A stretch of DNA of 64,000 bases from Isoptericola sp044389085 (GTDB lineage Bacteria; Actinomycetota; Actinomycetes; Actinomycetales; Cellulomonadaceae). The position numbers and the translations under genes were made by a program. Below are positions 24,534 through 33,338 of this stretch, one piece after another. Location of the stretch: the NCBI RefSeq assembly GCF_044389085.1, contig NZ_JBIRXP010000001.1, positions 992,001 to 1,056,000 on the forward strand, written 5' to 3'. Numbering within the stretch: position 1 is the first letter of the stretch; every line of letters starts with the position of its first letter. The notes below the pieces were generated by a model. That model searched no databases, was not told the DNA's origin, and was given only the letters and a program-made list of their open reading frames with translations.

Positions 24534-25751
24534 ATGGACTTCGCCCCCGACGCCCGCACCGCCGAGCTCACCGGCCGGGTCCGCGCCTTCCTCGACGAGC
24601 GGGTCCTGCCGGCGGAGCCGGTGCTCGACGCGCAGCTCGCGGCCTCCCCGGACGGCTGGTCCCCGCCACCCGTGGTGCGCGACCTGCAGGCCTCCGCCCG
24701 GGAGCAGGGGCTGTGGAACCTGTTCCTCCCCGGCGACGGACCCGCCGGGGAGCGCGGCGCGGGCCTCACGAACCTCCAGTACGCGCCCCTGGCCGAGCTC
24801 ACCGGCTGGAGCCCCCGGCTGGCCCCGGCCGCGTTCAACTGCGCGGCGCCCGACACCGGCAACATGGAGCTGCTCGCGCACTTCGGCACGCCCGAGCAGC
24901 AGCGCGAGTGGCTCGACCCGCTGCTCGACGCGCGTCTCCGGTCCGCGTTCTGCATGACGGAGCCCGGGGTGGCCTCCAGCGACGCCTCCCAGATCGGGAC
25001 GCGCATCCGGCGCGACGGCGACGACCTGGTGATCACGGGCCGCAAGTGGTGGTCCACCGGCGCGATGAACCCGGGCGCGGCGCTGCTCGTCGTCATGGGC
25101 AAGACCGACCCCGACGCGCCGCGGCATCGCCAGCAGTCCATGGTGCTCGTGCCGCGCGACGCCCCCGGGGTGACGGTCGTGCGGCCCCTGACCGTGTTCG
25201 GCTATGACGACCGCGACCACGGGGGGCACGCCGAGATCGCCTTCGACGACGTCCGCGTGCCCGCCTCGAACCTGCTGGGCGGCGAGGGCGACGGGTTCGC
25301 CATGGCGCAGGCGCGCCTCGGGCCGGGACGCATCCACCACTGCATGCGCGCGCTCGGCATGGCCGAGCGCGCGCTGGCGCTCGCCACGGAGCGGGCCCGC
25401 GAGCGCTCGGCGTTCGGCCGGCCTCTCGCCGAGCAGGGCGTCGTGCGCGAGTGGGTCGCGACCTCCCGGGTCGAGGTCGAGGCCCTGCGCCTCCTCGTCC
25501 TCAAGACCGCCTGGCTCATGGACACCGTCGGCAACCGCCAGGCCATGCGGGAGATCCAGGCCATCAAGATCGCCGTGCCGCGCGCGGTCCAGGCCGTCCT
25601 CGACCGCGCGATGCAGCTCTTCGGCGCCGCCGGGCTGTCCGGCGACCAGCCGCTCGCCGAGATGTTCGCCGCGGCCCGCGCCCTGCGGCTCGCCGACGGC
25701 CCCGACGAGGTGCATCTCGGCTCCCTCGGGCGGGCCGAGCTGCGCGGCTGA
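24534..25751 (+). CDS. Acyl-CoA dehydrogenase (ACAD11-like)
   Basis: 405-residue flavoprotein. Recognisable parts are FCMTEPGVASSDASQI (near residue 140), KWWSTGAMNPGAALLVVMGK (near 168), RLGPGRIHHCMRALGMAERAL (near 260), and the C-terminal LRLADGPDEVHLGSLGRAEL with the catalytic region GPDEVH. This is the ACAD10/11-type branch, matching the phosphotransferase gene just upstream (2-base gap). Together they could dehydrogenate or dephosphorylate/dehydrate 4-hydroxyacyl-CoA intermediates. Confidence 0.92.
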   Translation: MDFAPDARTAELTGRVRAFLDERVLPAEPVLDAQLAASPDGWSPPPVVRDLQASAREQGLWNLFLPGDGPAGERGAGLTNLQYAPLAELTGWSPRLAPAAFNCAAPDTGNMELLAHFGTPEQQREWLDPLLDARLRSAFCMTEPGVASSDASQIGTRIRRDGDDLVITGRKWWSTGAMNPGAALLVVMGKTDPDAPRHRQQSMVLVPRDAPGVTVVRPLTVFGYDDRDHGGHAEIAFDDVRVPASNLLGGEGDGFAMAQARLGPGRIHHCMRALGMAERALALATERARERSAFGRPLAEQGVVREWVATSRVEVEALRLLVLKTAWLMDTVGNRQAMREIQAIKIAVPRAVQAVLDRAMQLFGAAGLSGDQPLAEMFAAARALRLADGPDEVHLGSLGRAELRG

Positions 25752-25819
25752 CCTGTCCGGGGACGCCAGGCCCCCGCACGACCCTCCGTCCACGATCGAC
25801 GACGACGAAAGGACCGGAC

Positions 25820-27472
25820 ATGACCCCCGCCCCCGACCCCGCCGCCTCCCCCGGCACGGCCTCCCCTGTCCCCGACTCCCCCCGCCGCCCCGCCCTCGAC
25901 GACGCCGTCGACGGCCCGGGCTTCGGCACGCTCTCGGCGGCGTCGCTGCTCGCGGAGACGGCCCGCCGGCACCCGGAGTACCCGGCGCTGCACTTCGCCG
26001 GCACCACCACCACGTACGGCGAGCTGTGGGACCAGACCCGCGCCTACGCCGGCGCCCTCGCGGCACGCGGCATCGGGCGCGGCTCGCGCGTGGCGATGGT
26101 CGTGCCGAACGTGCCCGACTTCGCGCGCGTGTACTACGCCGCGCTCACGCTGGGCGCCGTCGTCGTGCCCATCCACCTGCTGTTCCGGTCGGGCGAGATC
26201 GAGTTCGTGCTGCGCGACAGCCGGGCCGACGTCGTGGTCGCGGCCGCACCGCTGCTCGCCGAGGCCGCTCCCGCCGCCGAGCGCGCGGGCGTCCCCCTGC
26301 TGACGGTCCTCGCGCCCTCCGCGGAGCAGGGCGGTCCCGCCCTGGCGCGCCTCGAGGACGAGGCCGCCGCCGCGGACCCGGTGGCGCGGCACATGGCGGT
26401 GCACCCCACGTCAGCCGCGACCATCCTCTACACCAGCGGCACCACCGGGCTGCCCAAGGGCGCCGTCGGCTCCCACCTCGCCGCCGTGGAGCAGGTGCAC
26501 TGCTCGCTCATCGACTCCTTCGACCTGCGGCACGACGACGTCGTCTTCGGCGGGCTCCCGCTGTTCCACGCGTTCGGCCAGATGGCGGTGATGAACTGCG
26601 CGTTCCGCGTCGGCGCGTCGGTGGTGCTGCTGCCCCGGTTCGACCCGGACCAGGCGCTCGAGCTCCTCGTGGCGCACCGGGCCACGGTGTTCACCGCCGT
26701 GCCGACGATGTTCGTCGGGATGCTGGAGGCCGCCCGCCGCAGCGACGCCCGGCCCCCGCTGCGGTACGCCGTCTCGGGCGGCGCGGCGCTGCCCGTGAGC
26801 GTGCTCGAGGAGTTCGCCGCCGTCTACGGGGCCGAGGTGCACGAGGGGTACGGCCTCACGGAGACCTCCCCCAGCGTCTCCTTCAACACGGTCTTCGAGC
26901 CGATCCGCCCCGGCACGGTGGGCCGCCCGATGTGGGGCGTGGACGTGGCCGTCGCCGACGCCGTCATCGACCACGAGGTGCACCTGCTGAGCGAGCCCGG
27001 CGCGCTGGGCGAGGTCGTGGTGCGCGGGCACAACCTCCTCAAGGGCTACCTGGGGCGCCCGGACGCGGACGCCGTGGCCGTCGTCGACGGCTGGTTCCGC
27101 ACCGGAGACCTCGGCACCCTCGACGCCGACGGGATCCTCGCCATCGTCGACCGCAAGAAGGACATGATCATCCGCAACGGGTACAACGTGTATCCCACCG
27201 AGGTGGAGGCGGCGTTGATCTCCCACCCCGACGTCGCGCTGGCCGCCGTCTTCGGCGTCGCCGACCCGGTCCACGGGCAGGAGATCCACGCCGCCGTCGT
27301 CCCGGCCGACGGGGCCTCCGTCGACGCCGACGCGCTCGTCGCCTGGATCCGCGAGCGCGTGGCCGCGTTCAAGTACCCCCGCGTCGTGCACGTGGTGGAC
27401 GAGCTCCCCCTCGGCCCGAGCGGCAAGATCCTCAAGCGCGAGCTGCCCGGCCGGTTCGCCCCCGTCTCCTGA
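25820..27472 (+). CDS. Acyl-CoA synthetase (AMP-forming ligase)
   Basis: 550-residue ANL-superfamily ligase that activates a carboxylic acid with ATP and CoA. All core motifs are present: ILYTSGTTGLPKGAVGSH (near residue 203), HEGYGLTETSPS (near 341), GWFRTGDLG (near 424), DRKKDMIIRNGYNVYPTEVE (near 444) and the catalytic Lys in GKILKREL near the end. It is the third gene of the unit starting at 23329, 68 bases after the dehydrogenase with its own AAAGGA. The specificity (medium chain, branched or aromatic) is not readable. Confidence 0.93.
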   Translation: MTPAPDPAASPGTASPVPDSPRRPALDDAVDGPGFGTLSAASLLAETARRHPEYPALHFAGTTTTYGELWDQTRAYAGALAARGIGRGSRVAMVVPNVPDFARVYYAALTLGAVVVPIHLLFRSGEIEFVLRDSRADVVVAAAPLLAEAAPAAERAGVPLLTVLAPSAEQGGPALARLEDEAAAADPVARHMAVHPTSAATILYTSGTTGLPKGAVGSHLAAVEQVHCSLIDSFDLRHDDVVFGGLPLFHAFGQMAVMNCAFRVGASVVLLPRFDPDQALELLVAHRATVFTAVPTMFVGMLEAARRSDARPPLRYAVSGGAALPVSVLEEFAAVYGAEVHEGYGLTETSPSVSFNTVFEPIRPGTVGRPMWGVDVAVADAVIDHEVHLLSEPGALGEVVVRGHNLLKGYLGRPDADAVAVVDGWFRTGDLGTLDADGILAIVDRKKDMIIRNGYNVYPTEVEAALISHPDVALAAVFGVADPVHGQEIHAAVVPADGASVDADALVAWIRERVAAFKYPRVVHVVDELPLGPSGKILKRELPGRFAPVS

Positions 27473-27486
27473 GACGGCGCCGGAAC

Positions 27487-27524
27487 GAGAACGGGGACCC
27501 TCCGTCCGGAGGGTCCCCGTTCTC
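27487..27524. terminator. Strong bidirectional terminator
   Basis: Perfect 17-bp stem (27487-27503 with 27508-27524) closed by a GTCC loop, between the convergent ligase and binding-protein genes. Confidence 0.85.
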
Positions 27525-27543
27525 GCGCGTGGCCGCCGGACCG

Positions 27544-28812
27544 CTACGAGGTGGGGATCCCGTCGCCTCGCAGCGCCACCGGCTGCGGCTCGACCGCGGT
27601 CACCTTCCCGCCCCCGACGGCGTAGGTCGCCCCGACGTAGTCCTGCACGCCGTCGGCGACGACGGTGATGCCGACGCCGTCGAAGGCGGAGTGGTCGTCC
27701 GGGCCGAACATGAGCGGCAGGATGCCGTTGCCCTCGAGCTCGCCCGACTCGACGGCCTCGAGCAGGCTCTCGCGCGTCGGGTCCTCGCCGGCGCGGGCCA
27801 GCGCCTCGGCGAACAGGTAGCCCAGGCTCATGCCGTACACGGTGTTGCCGTCGAACCGCGCGCCGTCGTTGTACTCGTCGTTGATCTGCCGGAACAGCTC
27901 GACCCACTCGCCGTCGGGGCCGAACGGCAGGTAGTTGGCGCTGACGAAGCCGTCCAGCAGCGCGGGGGCGACGTCCTCGCCGAGCAGCTCTTCGAGCGTC
28001 GGGTAGTCGCCGCCCGAGGACGACGCCAGCCACCGCGGGCTCCAGCCCATCTTCGCGGCCGTGCCGACCGCGAGCGCCGTGAAGCCGTTCACGGTGGCGA
28101 GCAGCACGTCCTCGCACCCGGCGGCCTGCAGGGCGCCCATCTGTGCGGTGACGTCCTGGTTCGACGTCGAGTACGACTCGTGGGCGGTGACTCCGTCGGC
28201 GCCGAGGGCGAGCTCGACGCCCTCGAGGAACTCCTCGCCGAAGTCGTCGTCCTGGCCGAAGACGCAGACCTTGCTCCCGGCGTTCTGCTCCGCGGCGTAC
28301 TGCGCGAGCGCCGCGCCCTCCACCACGTAGTCGGCGTTGAAGCCGTAGGTGTTCGGGTGCTTCTCCGGGTCGTCCCACAGGGTGCTGCCGGACGCCACGA
28401 ACAGGTCGGGCACGTCGTTCTGGGTGAGGTAGTCGAGCACGGACGAGTGCGTCGGCGTGCCGAGGCCGCCCAAGAGGGCGAACACCTTGTCCTCCTGCAC
28501 GAGCTCGCGCACGACCGTCTGGGTGTTGGCCGGGTTGTACCCGTCGTCCTTGACGACGTACTCGATGGAACGGCCGTGGACGCCGCCGTTCGCGTTGACG
28601 TGCTCGAAGTACGCCTTCGTGGCGGCCGAGATCGACGCGTACCCGGCGGCGGCCGGGCCGGTCAGTGGCTGGTGGGTGCCGACCGTGACGGTGTCGTCGC
28701 TGATACCGGGGGTGGCGGCCGCCGGAGTGCTGCAGCCGGACAGGGCCAGGCACGCGGCGACGGACACCGCGGCGACGGCTGCCGTGGTGGTGGCGGTGCG
28801 GGGGTTCCGCAT
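27544..28812 (-). CDS. Liv-type ABC transporter substrate-binding lipoprotein
   Basis: 422-residue periplasmic-type binding protein of the LivK/amide-urea family. It has a lipoprotein signal with lipobox LALSGC (Cys near residue 27) and then VTVGTHQPLTGPAAAGYASI, the usual first strand and ligand loop. ALLGGLGTPTHSSVLDYLT (near 125) and DDFGEEFLEGVE (near 205) belong to the type I fold. Upstream in-frame codons exist, but the ATG at 28812 has AGAGG 8 bases before it and starts the signal peptide. It is the last gene of a five-gene importer operon, and its ligand is probably a substrate of the surrounding catabolic genes. Confidence 0.92.
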   Translation of the reverse strand: MRNPRTATTTAAVAAVSVAACLALSGCSTPAAATPGISDDTVTVGTHQPLTGPAAAGYASISAATKAYFEHVNANGGVHGRSIEYVVKDDGYNPANTQTVVRELVQEDKVFALLGGLGTPTHSSVLDYLTQNDVPDLFVASGSTLWDDPEKHPNTYGFNADYVVEGAALAQYAAEQNAGSKVCVFGQDDDFGEEFLEGVELALGADGVTAHESYSTSNQDVTAQMGALQAAGCEDVLLATVNGFTALAVGTAAKMGWSPRWLASSSGGDYPTLEELLGEDVAPALLDGFVSANYLPFGPDGEWVELFRQINDEYNDGARFDGNTVYGMSLGYLFAEALARAGEDPTRESLLEAVESGELEGNGILPLMFGPDDHSAFDGVGITVVADGVQDYVGATYAVGGGKVTAVEPQPVALRGDGIPTS

Positions 28813-28825
28813 GGGGGTCACCTCT

Positions 28826-29983
28826 CTAGTGGTGGAGACGCTGGGGCGAGGTCGAGGGCGCGTCGGTGCGCCCACGCCGGTGGGGACGTGCAGGTCGGAG
28901 CCGGGTCGCGGCGCGGGCGAGCCCGCCCGGCCAGACCAGGGTCACGACGATCAGCAGTGCGCCGAAGACGAGCACGGCGAGGTTGCCGGACAGCCGCTGC
29001 TCGAGGTCGGCGGGGACGCCGATGGCGGCGGTGACCGTGTCGACGAGCCACGGCAGCAGCACGACGAGCGTCGCGCCGGCGGCCGCGCCGCCGATGCTGC
29101 CGAGCCCGCCGACGACGGCCGCCACGACGAGCAGCAGCGAGAACGCGAGGTCGTAGCGCCCCGGTCCCACCGACTGGGTGACGAGGCACAGGACGGCGCC
29201 GCCGAGGCCGGCCGCGAGCGAGCTCGCGACGAACGCGCCGACCTTGACCCGCGCCGGCGACACCCCGGACAGCCGGGCCGCGGTCTCGTCGCCGTGCACG
29301 GCGCGCATGCGCAGGCCCGCGCGGCCGGAGCGCAGCAGCGCGAGGGGCGTGACGGCGACCGCGGCGACGACGATCGCGACCCAGGCGTGCCACTGCTCCA
29401 CGACGATCAGCCGGGACAGCACCTCGGGCACGCCCTCGAACGGCACGGCGAGGCCCTGGTCGCCGCCGAGCGCCGGCACCTGCGTCGTGAGGGCGGGCAG
29501 CGCGACGACCATGGCGAGCGTCAGCCCGGCCAGGTAGGGCCCGCGCAGGCGCGCACCGGCGAGGCCGAGCAGGCCGCCGAGCACCCCGGAGGCGAGGAGC
29601 GCCCCGACCAGCCCGAGGACGACCCGGGCGGCGCCGGCCGCGCCGCCGCCGTCGAGGCCGGCGCCGGCGACCGCGTTCACGGTGAGGGCGTAGCCGTAGC
29701 CGCCGGCCGCCATGAGCACGGCGTGCCCGAGGGAGAGCTGGCCGGTGAGGCCGACCAGCAGCGTGAGCCCCGCCGTCGCGCAGAACGTCGCGGCGACGAC
29801 GGCGAGCTGGTAGTTGCGGTACGGGTCGAGCAGGAACGTCGCGGCGACGGCCAGCAGTGTGAGCACGACCGCGCGCAGCAGGGTCCGCTGGGTCGGGGTG
29901 AGGCGGCGGGCGGGCCGCGGGTCGGGACGGCGCGCGTCGCGCACGGCGGTCTCCTCGGTCTCGGTGGGTCTCGTGGCGGTCAT
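28826..29983 (-). CDS. Liv-type ABC transporter permease (LivM-like)
   Basis: 385-residue inner-membrane permease with about nine hydrophobic segments. TGQLSLGHAVLMAAGGYGYAL near residue 82 is the LivM signature, and the coupling loop GDETAARLSGVSPARVKV lies near 240, the EAA-like contact with the ATPases. A 40-residue basic cytosolic tail precedes the first helix. It overlaps livH-like 29980-30858 by 4 bases, so they are co-translated. Confidence 0.9.
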   Translation of the reverse strand: MTATRPTETEETAVRDARRPDPRPARRLTPTQRTLLRAVVLTLLAVAATFLLDPYRNYQLAVVAATFCATAGLTLLVGLTGQLSLGHAVLMAAGGYGYALTVNAVAGAGLDGGGAAGAARVVLGLVGALLASGVLGGLLGLAGARLRGPYLAGLTLAMVVALPALTTQVPALGGDQGLAVPFEGVPEVLSRLIVVEQWHAWVAIVVAAVAVTPLALLRSGRAGLRMRAVHGDETAARLSGVSPARVKVGAFVASSLAAGLGGAVLCLVTQSVGPGRYDLAFSLLLVVAAVVGGLGSIGGAAAGATLVVLLPWLVDTVTAAIGVPADLEQRLSGNLAVLVFGALLIVVTLVWPGGLARAATRLRPARPHRRGRTDAPSTSPQRLHH

Positions 29984-30858
29984 GCGGCACGCACCTGGGT
30001 GGTGGCGAAGATCCCGCCGGGCCGCACCAGCAGCACGAGCGTGAGCAGGGCGAGGACGGCGAGCGGGGCGACGCCGGCGCCGAGGTACCCGGTGACGAGG
30101 CTGACGAGCACCCCCACGACGACGCCGCCGACCAGCGCGCCCGCCGGCGAGTCGAGGCCACCGAGGACGGCGACGGTGAACGCGTGCACGAAGAGCAGGT
30201 CGGCGGAGTGGGCGTTGAGGCCGAGCTCGGTGGGCACGAGCAGGAGCGCGGCGAGCGCGGCGACGGCGCCGGAGAGCGCCCAGCCGAGGGTGACCATGCG
30301 CGGCACGCGCACGCCCAGCAGCCGGGAGACCTCGGGCGCTGCCGCGGACGCGCGCAGCTGCAGGCCCAGCGAGGTCCCGTTGAACAGGAACGCGAGGAGC
30401 CCGACCACCGCCAGCGCCACGATCAGCACGAACAGGTCGTACGGGGAGAGCAGGGGCACGCCGCCGACGACGAAGGGACGCTCGTCGAACGGCGCGGTCA
30501 TCGGCCGGTGCCGCGGGCCGAAGGCGATCCCGAGGGCGGACTGCAGCACCATGACCAGCCCGATCGCGACGATCATGCCGGGCAGCGGGCTGCCGGACGG
30601 CACGCGCCGCATGAGCCCGCGCTCCACCGCCGCGTTGAGCCCGGCCCCGGCGACCAGGGCGGCGGCGAGGCCCGCCCAGAAGGACCCCGTGGCTCCGGTG
30701 ACGGCGAACGCCGCGAAGACGGCGACCGTGGCCACCGCCGCCTGGGCGAAGTTCACCAGCCGCGCGGCGCGCCAGATGATCACGAGGGACAGCGCGAAGA
30801 GCGCCACGACGAGCCCCCGGGCGAGCCCGGTGGCGAGGAGGAAGACGAGTCGGTCCAT
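29980..30858 (-). CDS. Liv-type ABC transporter permease (LivH-like)
   Basis: 292-residue inner-membrane permease. RAARLVNFAQAAVATVAVFAA near residue 30 is the LivH opening (NFAQG-like), and the coupling region APEVSRLLGVRVPRMVTLGW is near 175. It follows the second ATPase gene by 66 bases in the order ATPase-ATPase-LivH-LivM-binding protein on the minus strand. Confidence 0.9.
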   Translation of the reverse strand: MDRLVFLLATGLARGLVVALFALSLVIIWRAARLVNFAQAAVATVAVFAAFAVTGATGSFWAGLAAALVAGAGLNAAVERGLMRRVPSGSPLPGMIVAIGLVMVLQSALGIAFGPRHRPMTAPFDERPFVVGGVPLLSPYDLFVLIVALAVVGLLAFLFNGTSLGLQLRASAAAPEVSRLLGVRVPRMVTLGWALSGAVAALAALLLVPTELGLNAHSADLLFVHAFTVAVLGGLDSPAGALVGGVVVGVLVSLVTGYLGAGVAPLAVLALLTLVLLVRPGGIFATTQVRAA

Positions 30859-30924
30859 GGGGAGCCTCTCTCGGGGACGCAGTCGGTGCTGGTCAGGGCC
30901 GGTCAGGGCGGGTCGGGGGGCCGG

Positions 30925-31644
30925 TCAGAAGCCCAGGTAGGCGTGGCGCAGCGCGGGGTCGCCGGCGAGCTCGGCCGCGGGGGCGTCGGCCACGACCGTG
31001 CCGAGGCTCAGCACGACGCCGCGGTCGGCGATCGACAGGGCGGAGGTGACGTTCTGCTCCGCGAGCAGCACGGTCAGGCCGCCCTCCCGCGCCGTGGTCC
31101 GCAGCACGCCCATGAGCTGCGCGACGACCCGCGGCGCGAGGCCGAGCGACGGCTCGTCGAGGAGCAGCACGCGCGGACGGGACAGCAGGGCGCGGCCGAG
31201 CGCGAGCATCTGCCGCTCGCCCCCGGACAGCTGGTGGCCCAGGCTGGAGCGGCGGCGCGCGAGCGGCTCGAAGAGGTCGTAGGTGCGGGCGACCGCAGCG
31301 CGGCGCGCCGCGCGCCCCGGGTGGCACCACAGCGCGCCGAGGCGCAGGTTCTCCTCCACGGTCAGCTCCGTCACGACGCTGCGCCCCTCGGGGACCTGGG
31401 CCAGGCCGCGTCGGGCGCGGTCCTCGACGCTCAGGGCGGTGAGGTCCGCGCCGTCGAGCAGCACCCGGCCGGCGCGGGGCGGTGTCAGGCCGGACAGCGC
31501 GCGCAGCAGGGTGGTCTTCCCGGCGCCGTTCGCCCCGAGCAGGGCGACCACCTCGCCCGGGGCGACGGCGAGCGTGAGCCCGTCCAGCACGGGGGCGCCC
31601 GCGTAGCCCACGGTCAGGCCCTCGACGGCCAGGGCGGCGCTCAT
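30925..31644 (-). CDS. Liv-type ABC transporter ATPase (LivF-like)
   Basis: 239-residue ABC ATPase. Walker A is GANGAGKTT (near residue 37), signature LSGGERQ (near 136), Walker B VLLLDEPSLGLAP (near 156), and LLAEQNVTSALSIADRGVVL is the LivF-type H-loop region. The long frame upstream is a read-through; the ATG at 31644 shares ATGA with the end of the LivG-like gene, so the two are coupled. Confidence 0.93.
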   Translation of the reverse strand: MSAALAVEGLTVGYAGAPVLDGLTLAVAPGEVVALLGANGAGKTTLLRALSGLTPPRAGRVLLDGADLTALSVEDRARRGLAQVPEGRSVVTELTVEENLRLGALWCHPGRAARRAAVARTYDLFEPLARRRSSLGHQLSGGERQMLALGRALLSRPRVLLLDEPSLGLAPRVVAQLMGVLRTTAREGGLTVLLAEQNVTSALSIADRGVVLSLGTVVADAPAAELAGDPALRHAYLGF

Positions 31645-32426
31645 GCCGCCTCCAGCCCGAGGTAGGCCGCCTCGACGGCGGGGTCGGCACGCACCTCGTC
31701 GGGGGTGCCGCTCGCGACGACCCGGCCGAAGTCGAGCACCACGACCCGGTCGGCCACGGCCATGACGAAGTCGACGTGGTGCTCGACCAGCAGCACCGCG
31801 CAGCCGTCCGCGGCGACCTCGCGCACGACGTCGGCGAGGCCGTCCACGTCGTCCTTCCCGAGGCCTCCGGCGGGCTCGTCGAGCAGCAGGAGCCGGGGCC
31901 GCGCGACGAGCGCGCGGGCGAGCGCCACCCGCTTGCGGACGGGATACGGCAGGGCGTCCACCAGCGTGCCGGCGTCCGCGGTCAGGTCGAGCCGGGCGAG
32001 CGCAGCCGCCGCGGACTCGGCCGCGTCGGCCGCCCCGGCCACTGGCACCAGGACGTTCTCGAGAACCGTGAGCCCCGCGAAGAGCCCGAGGCTCTGGAGC
32101 GTGCGCGCCAACCCGAGCTCGAGCAGCCGGGCCGGGGACGCGGGTGCGGGACGGCCGTCGACGCGGACGCTGCCCGCCGCGGGGCGCACCAGGCCGCACA
32201 CCGCGTTGAAGACGGTGGTCTTGCCCGCCCCGTTCGGGCCGATCAGGGCGACGGTCTCGGCGTGGCCGGCGTCGCCCACCGTGAGGTCGACGTCGTCGAG
32301 GGCGGTCAGGCCGCCGAAGGTCACGGTGAGGCCGGACACCTCGAGGCGCGGGCGCGGTGCGGTCGCACCGGCGTCGGGGTGGGGTGGGGCGGCTGGCGCC
32401 GGGGGCGCGGGGATACGGCGGGACAT
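31641..32426 (-). CDS. Liv-type ABC transporter ATPase (LivG-like)
   Basis: 261-residue ABC ATPase. Walker A GPNGAGKTT is near residue 63 and Walker B LLLLDEPAGGLG near 180. Odd point: the usual LSGGQQ signature appears as PYPVRKRVALARAL, where LivG normally has LSYGxQR; this departure is common in some actinobacterial Liv clusters but would alter the composite ATP site. LLVEHHVDFVMAVADRVVVLDFGR is the H-loop. ATG 32426 with AGAGG upstream is chosen over a GTG two codons earlier. It is first in the importer operon, behind two operators at 32465 and 32491. Confidence 0.9.
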   Translation of the reverse strand: MSRRIPAPPAPAAPPHPDAGATAPRPRLEVSGLTVTFGGLTALDDVDLTVGDAGHAETVALIGPNGAGKTTVFNAVCGLVRPAAGSVRVDGRPAPASPARLLELGLARTLQSLGLFAGLTVLENVLVPVAGAADAAESAAAALARLDLTADAGTLVDALPYPVRKRVALARALVARPRLLLLDEPAGGLGKDDVDGLADVVREVAADGCAVLLVEHHVDFVMAVADRVVVLDFGRVVASGTPDEVRADPAVEAAYLGLEAA

Positions 32427-32464
32427 CGGCACCTCTTCGTGTCGGGTGGTGCCACGCTAGCCGA

Positions 32465-32484
32465 TAAACCGACTGGCCGGTATG
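32465..32484. promoter_or_regulatory. TetR-type operator, site C (ABC importer operon)
   Basis: TAAACCG-ACTGGC-CGGTATG. It matches site B at 17 of 20 positions and lies 38 bases before the LivG-like start. Confidence 0.72.
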
Positions 32485-32490
32485 CCCTGG

Positions 32491-32514
32491 CGAGACATTC
32501 TTCAGAATGTTGCA
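32491..32514. promoter_or_regulatory. Second-type operator, site F (ABC importer operon)
   Basis: Contains the perfect palindrome ACATTCT-TC-AGAATGT (32495-32510) followed by TGCA. Its right half matches site E at 21928-21951. It is next to site C, so the importer promoter may answer to two regulators. Confidence 0.6.
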
Positions 32515-32552
32515 ATGCCGTGACGTCGGGGCCCGACGGGCCCCCGGGACGC

Positions 32553-33308
32553 TCAGACTCCCGCGGTGAGACCGCCGTCCACGACGAGCTCCGTGCCCGT
32601 GAGGTACGCCGACGCGTCGCTCGCGAGGAACACCACGGCGCCCGCGACGTCGTCCGGCACCGCCGCACGGCCGATCGGGATCGGCACCGCGTCCGCGTCG
32701 ATGCGCGTGGTCATCTCGGTCCGCACCAGGCCCGGGTGCACGGAGTTCACCCGGATGCCGTCGCGCCCCAGCTCCACCGCGAGCGACTTGGTCAGGCCCC
32801 GCACGCCGAACTTGGACGCCACGTAGCCGTGCAGCCGTTCCCCGCCGCGCAGCCCCTCGACCGACGACACGTTGACGATCGACCCGCCGCCGGCCGCCTT
32901 CATCACCGGCACGACCGTGCGGCAGCCCAGGAACGTCCCGGTGAGGTTCACCGCGATCACGGCGTCCCACTTGGCCGTGGAGTAGTGCTCGATGGGTGCG
33001 GAGTTCGCGATACCGGCGTTGTTCACCAGCACGTCCACGGACCCGAAGGCCTCGACCGTGGCCGCGACCGCCGCCGCCCAGCCCGCCTCGTCCGTCACGT
33101 CGAGGCGGACGGACCGCGCCCGGTCGCCGAGGTCGGCGGCGAGGGCCGCGGCGTCGTCGTCGAGCACGTCCGCGACGACGACGGCGGCGCCCGCCGCGTG
33201 CAGGGCGCGGACGTAGGCCTCTCCGAGGCCGCGGGCGCCACCCGTGACGAGCGCGACCCGCCCCTCGAGCGGGAGGTCGGCGGGGATCGGGGCGGGGCGA
33301 GCGGACAT
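32553..33308 (-). CDS. Short-chain dehydrogenase/reductase
   Basis: 251-residue classical SDR. TGGARGLG (near residue 21) is the cofactor loop, NNAGIANS (near 97) and the catalytic VNVSSVEG ... YVASKFG (near 145-165) are intact. The C-terminus VDGGLTAGV is typical. It probably oxidises a hydroxyacyl-CoA or a cyclic/secondary alcohol in the island pathway. It lies between the importer operon and the quinone-reductase-like gene, same strand, 30 bases after the latter, so it may be expressed with it. Confidence 0.88.
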   Translation of the reverse strand: MSARPAPIPADLPLEGRVALVTGGARGLGEAYVRALHAAGAAVVVADVLDDDAAALAADLGDRARSVRLDVTDEAGWAAAVAATVEAFGSVDVLVNNAGIANSAPIEHYSTAKWDAVIAVNLTGTFLGCRTVVPVMKAAGGGSIVNVSSVEGLRGGERLHGYVASKFGVRGLTKSLAVELGRDGIRVNSVHPGLVRTEMTTRIDADAVPIPIGRAAVPDDVAGAVVFLASDASAYLTGTELVVDGGLTAGV

Positions 33309-33338
33309 GGGGTTCCTCCGGGTCGGGGGCGAGGAGCG

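Noticed and set aside
28457..30940. An 827-codon plus-strand frame across the Liv permeases
   Set aside because: Antisense to clear LivM/LivH genes, with no recognisable motif.
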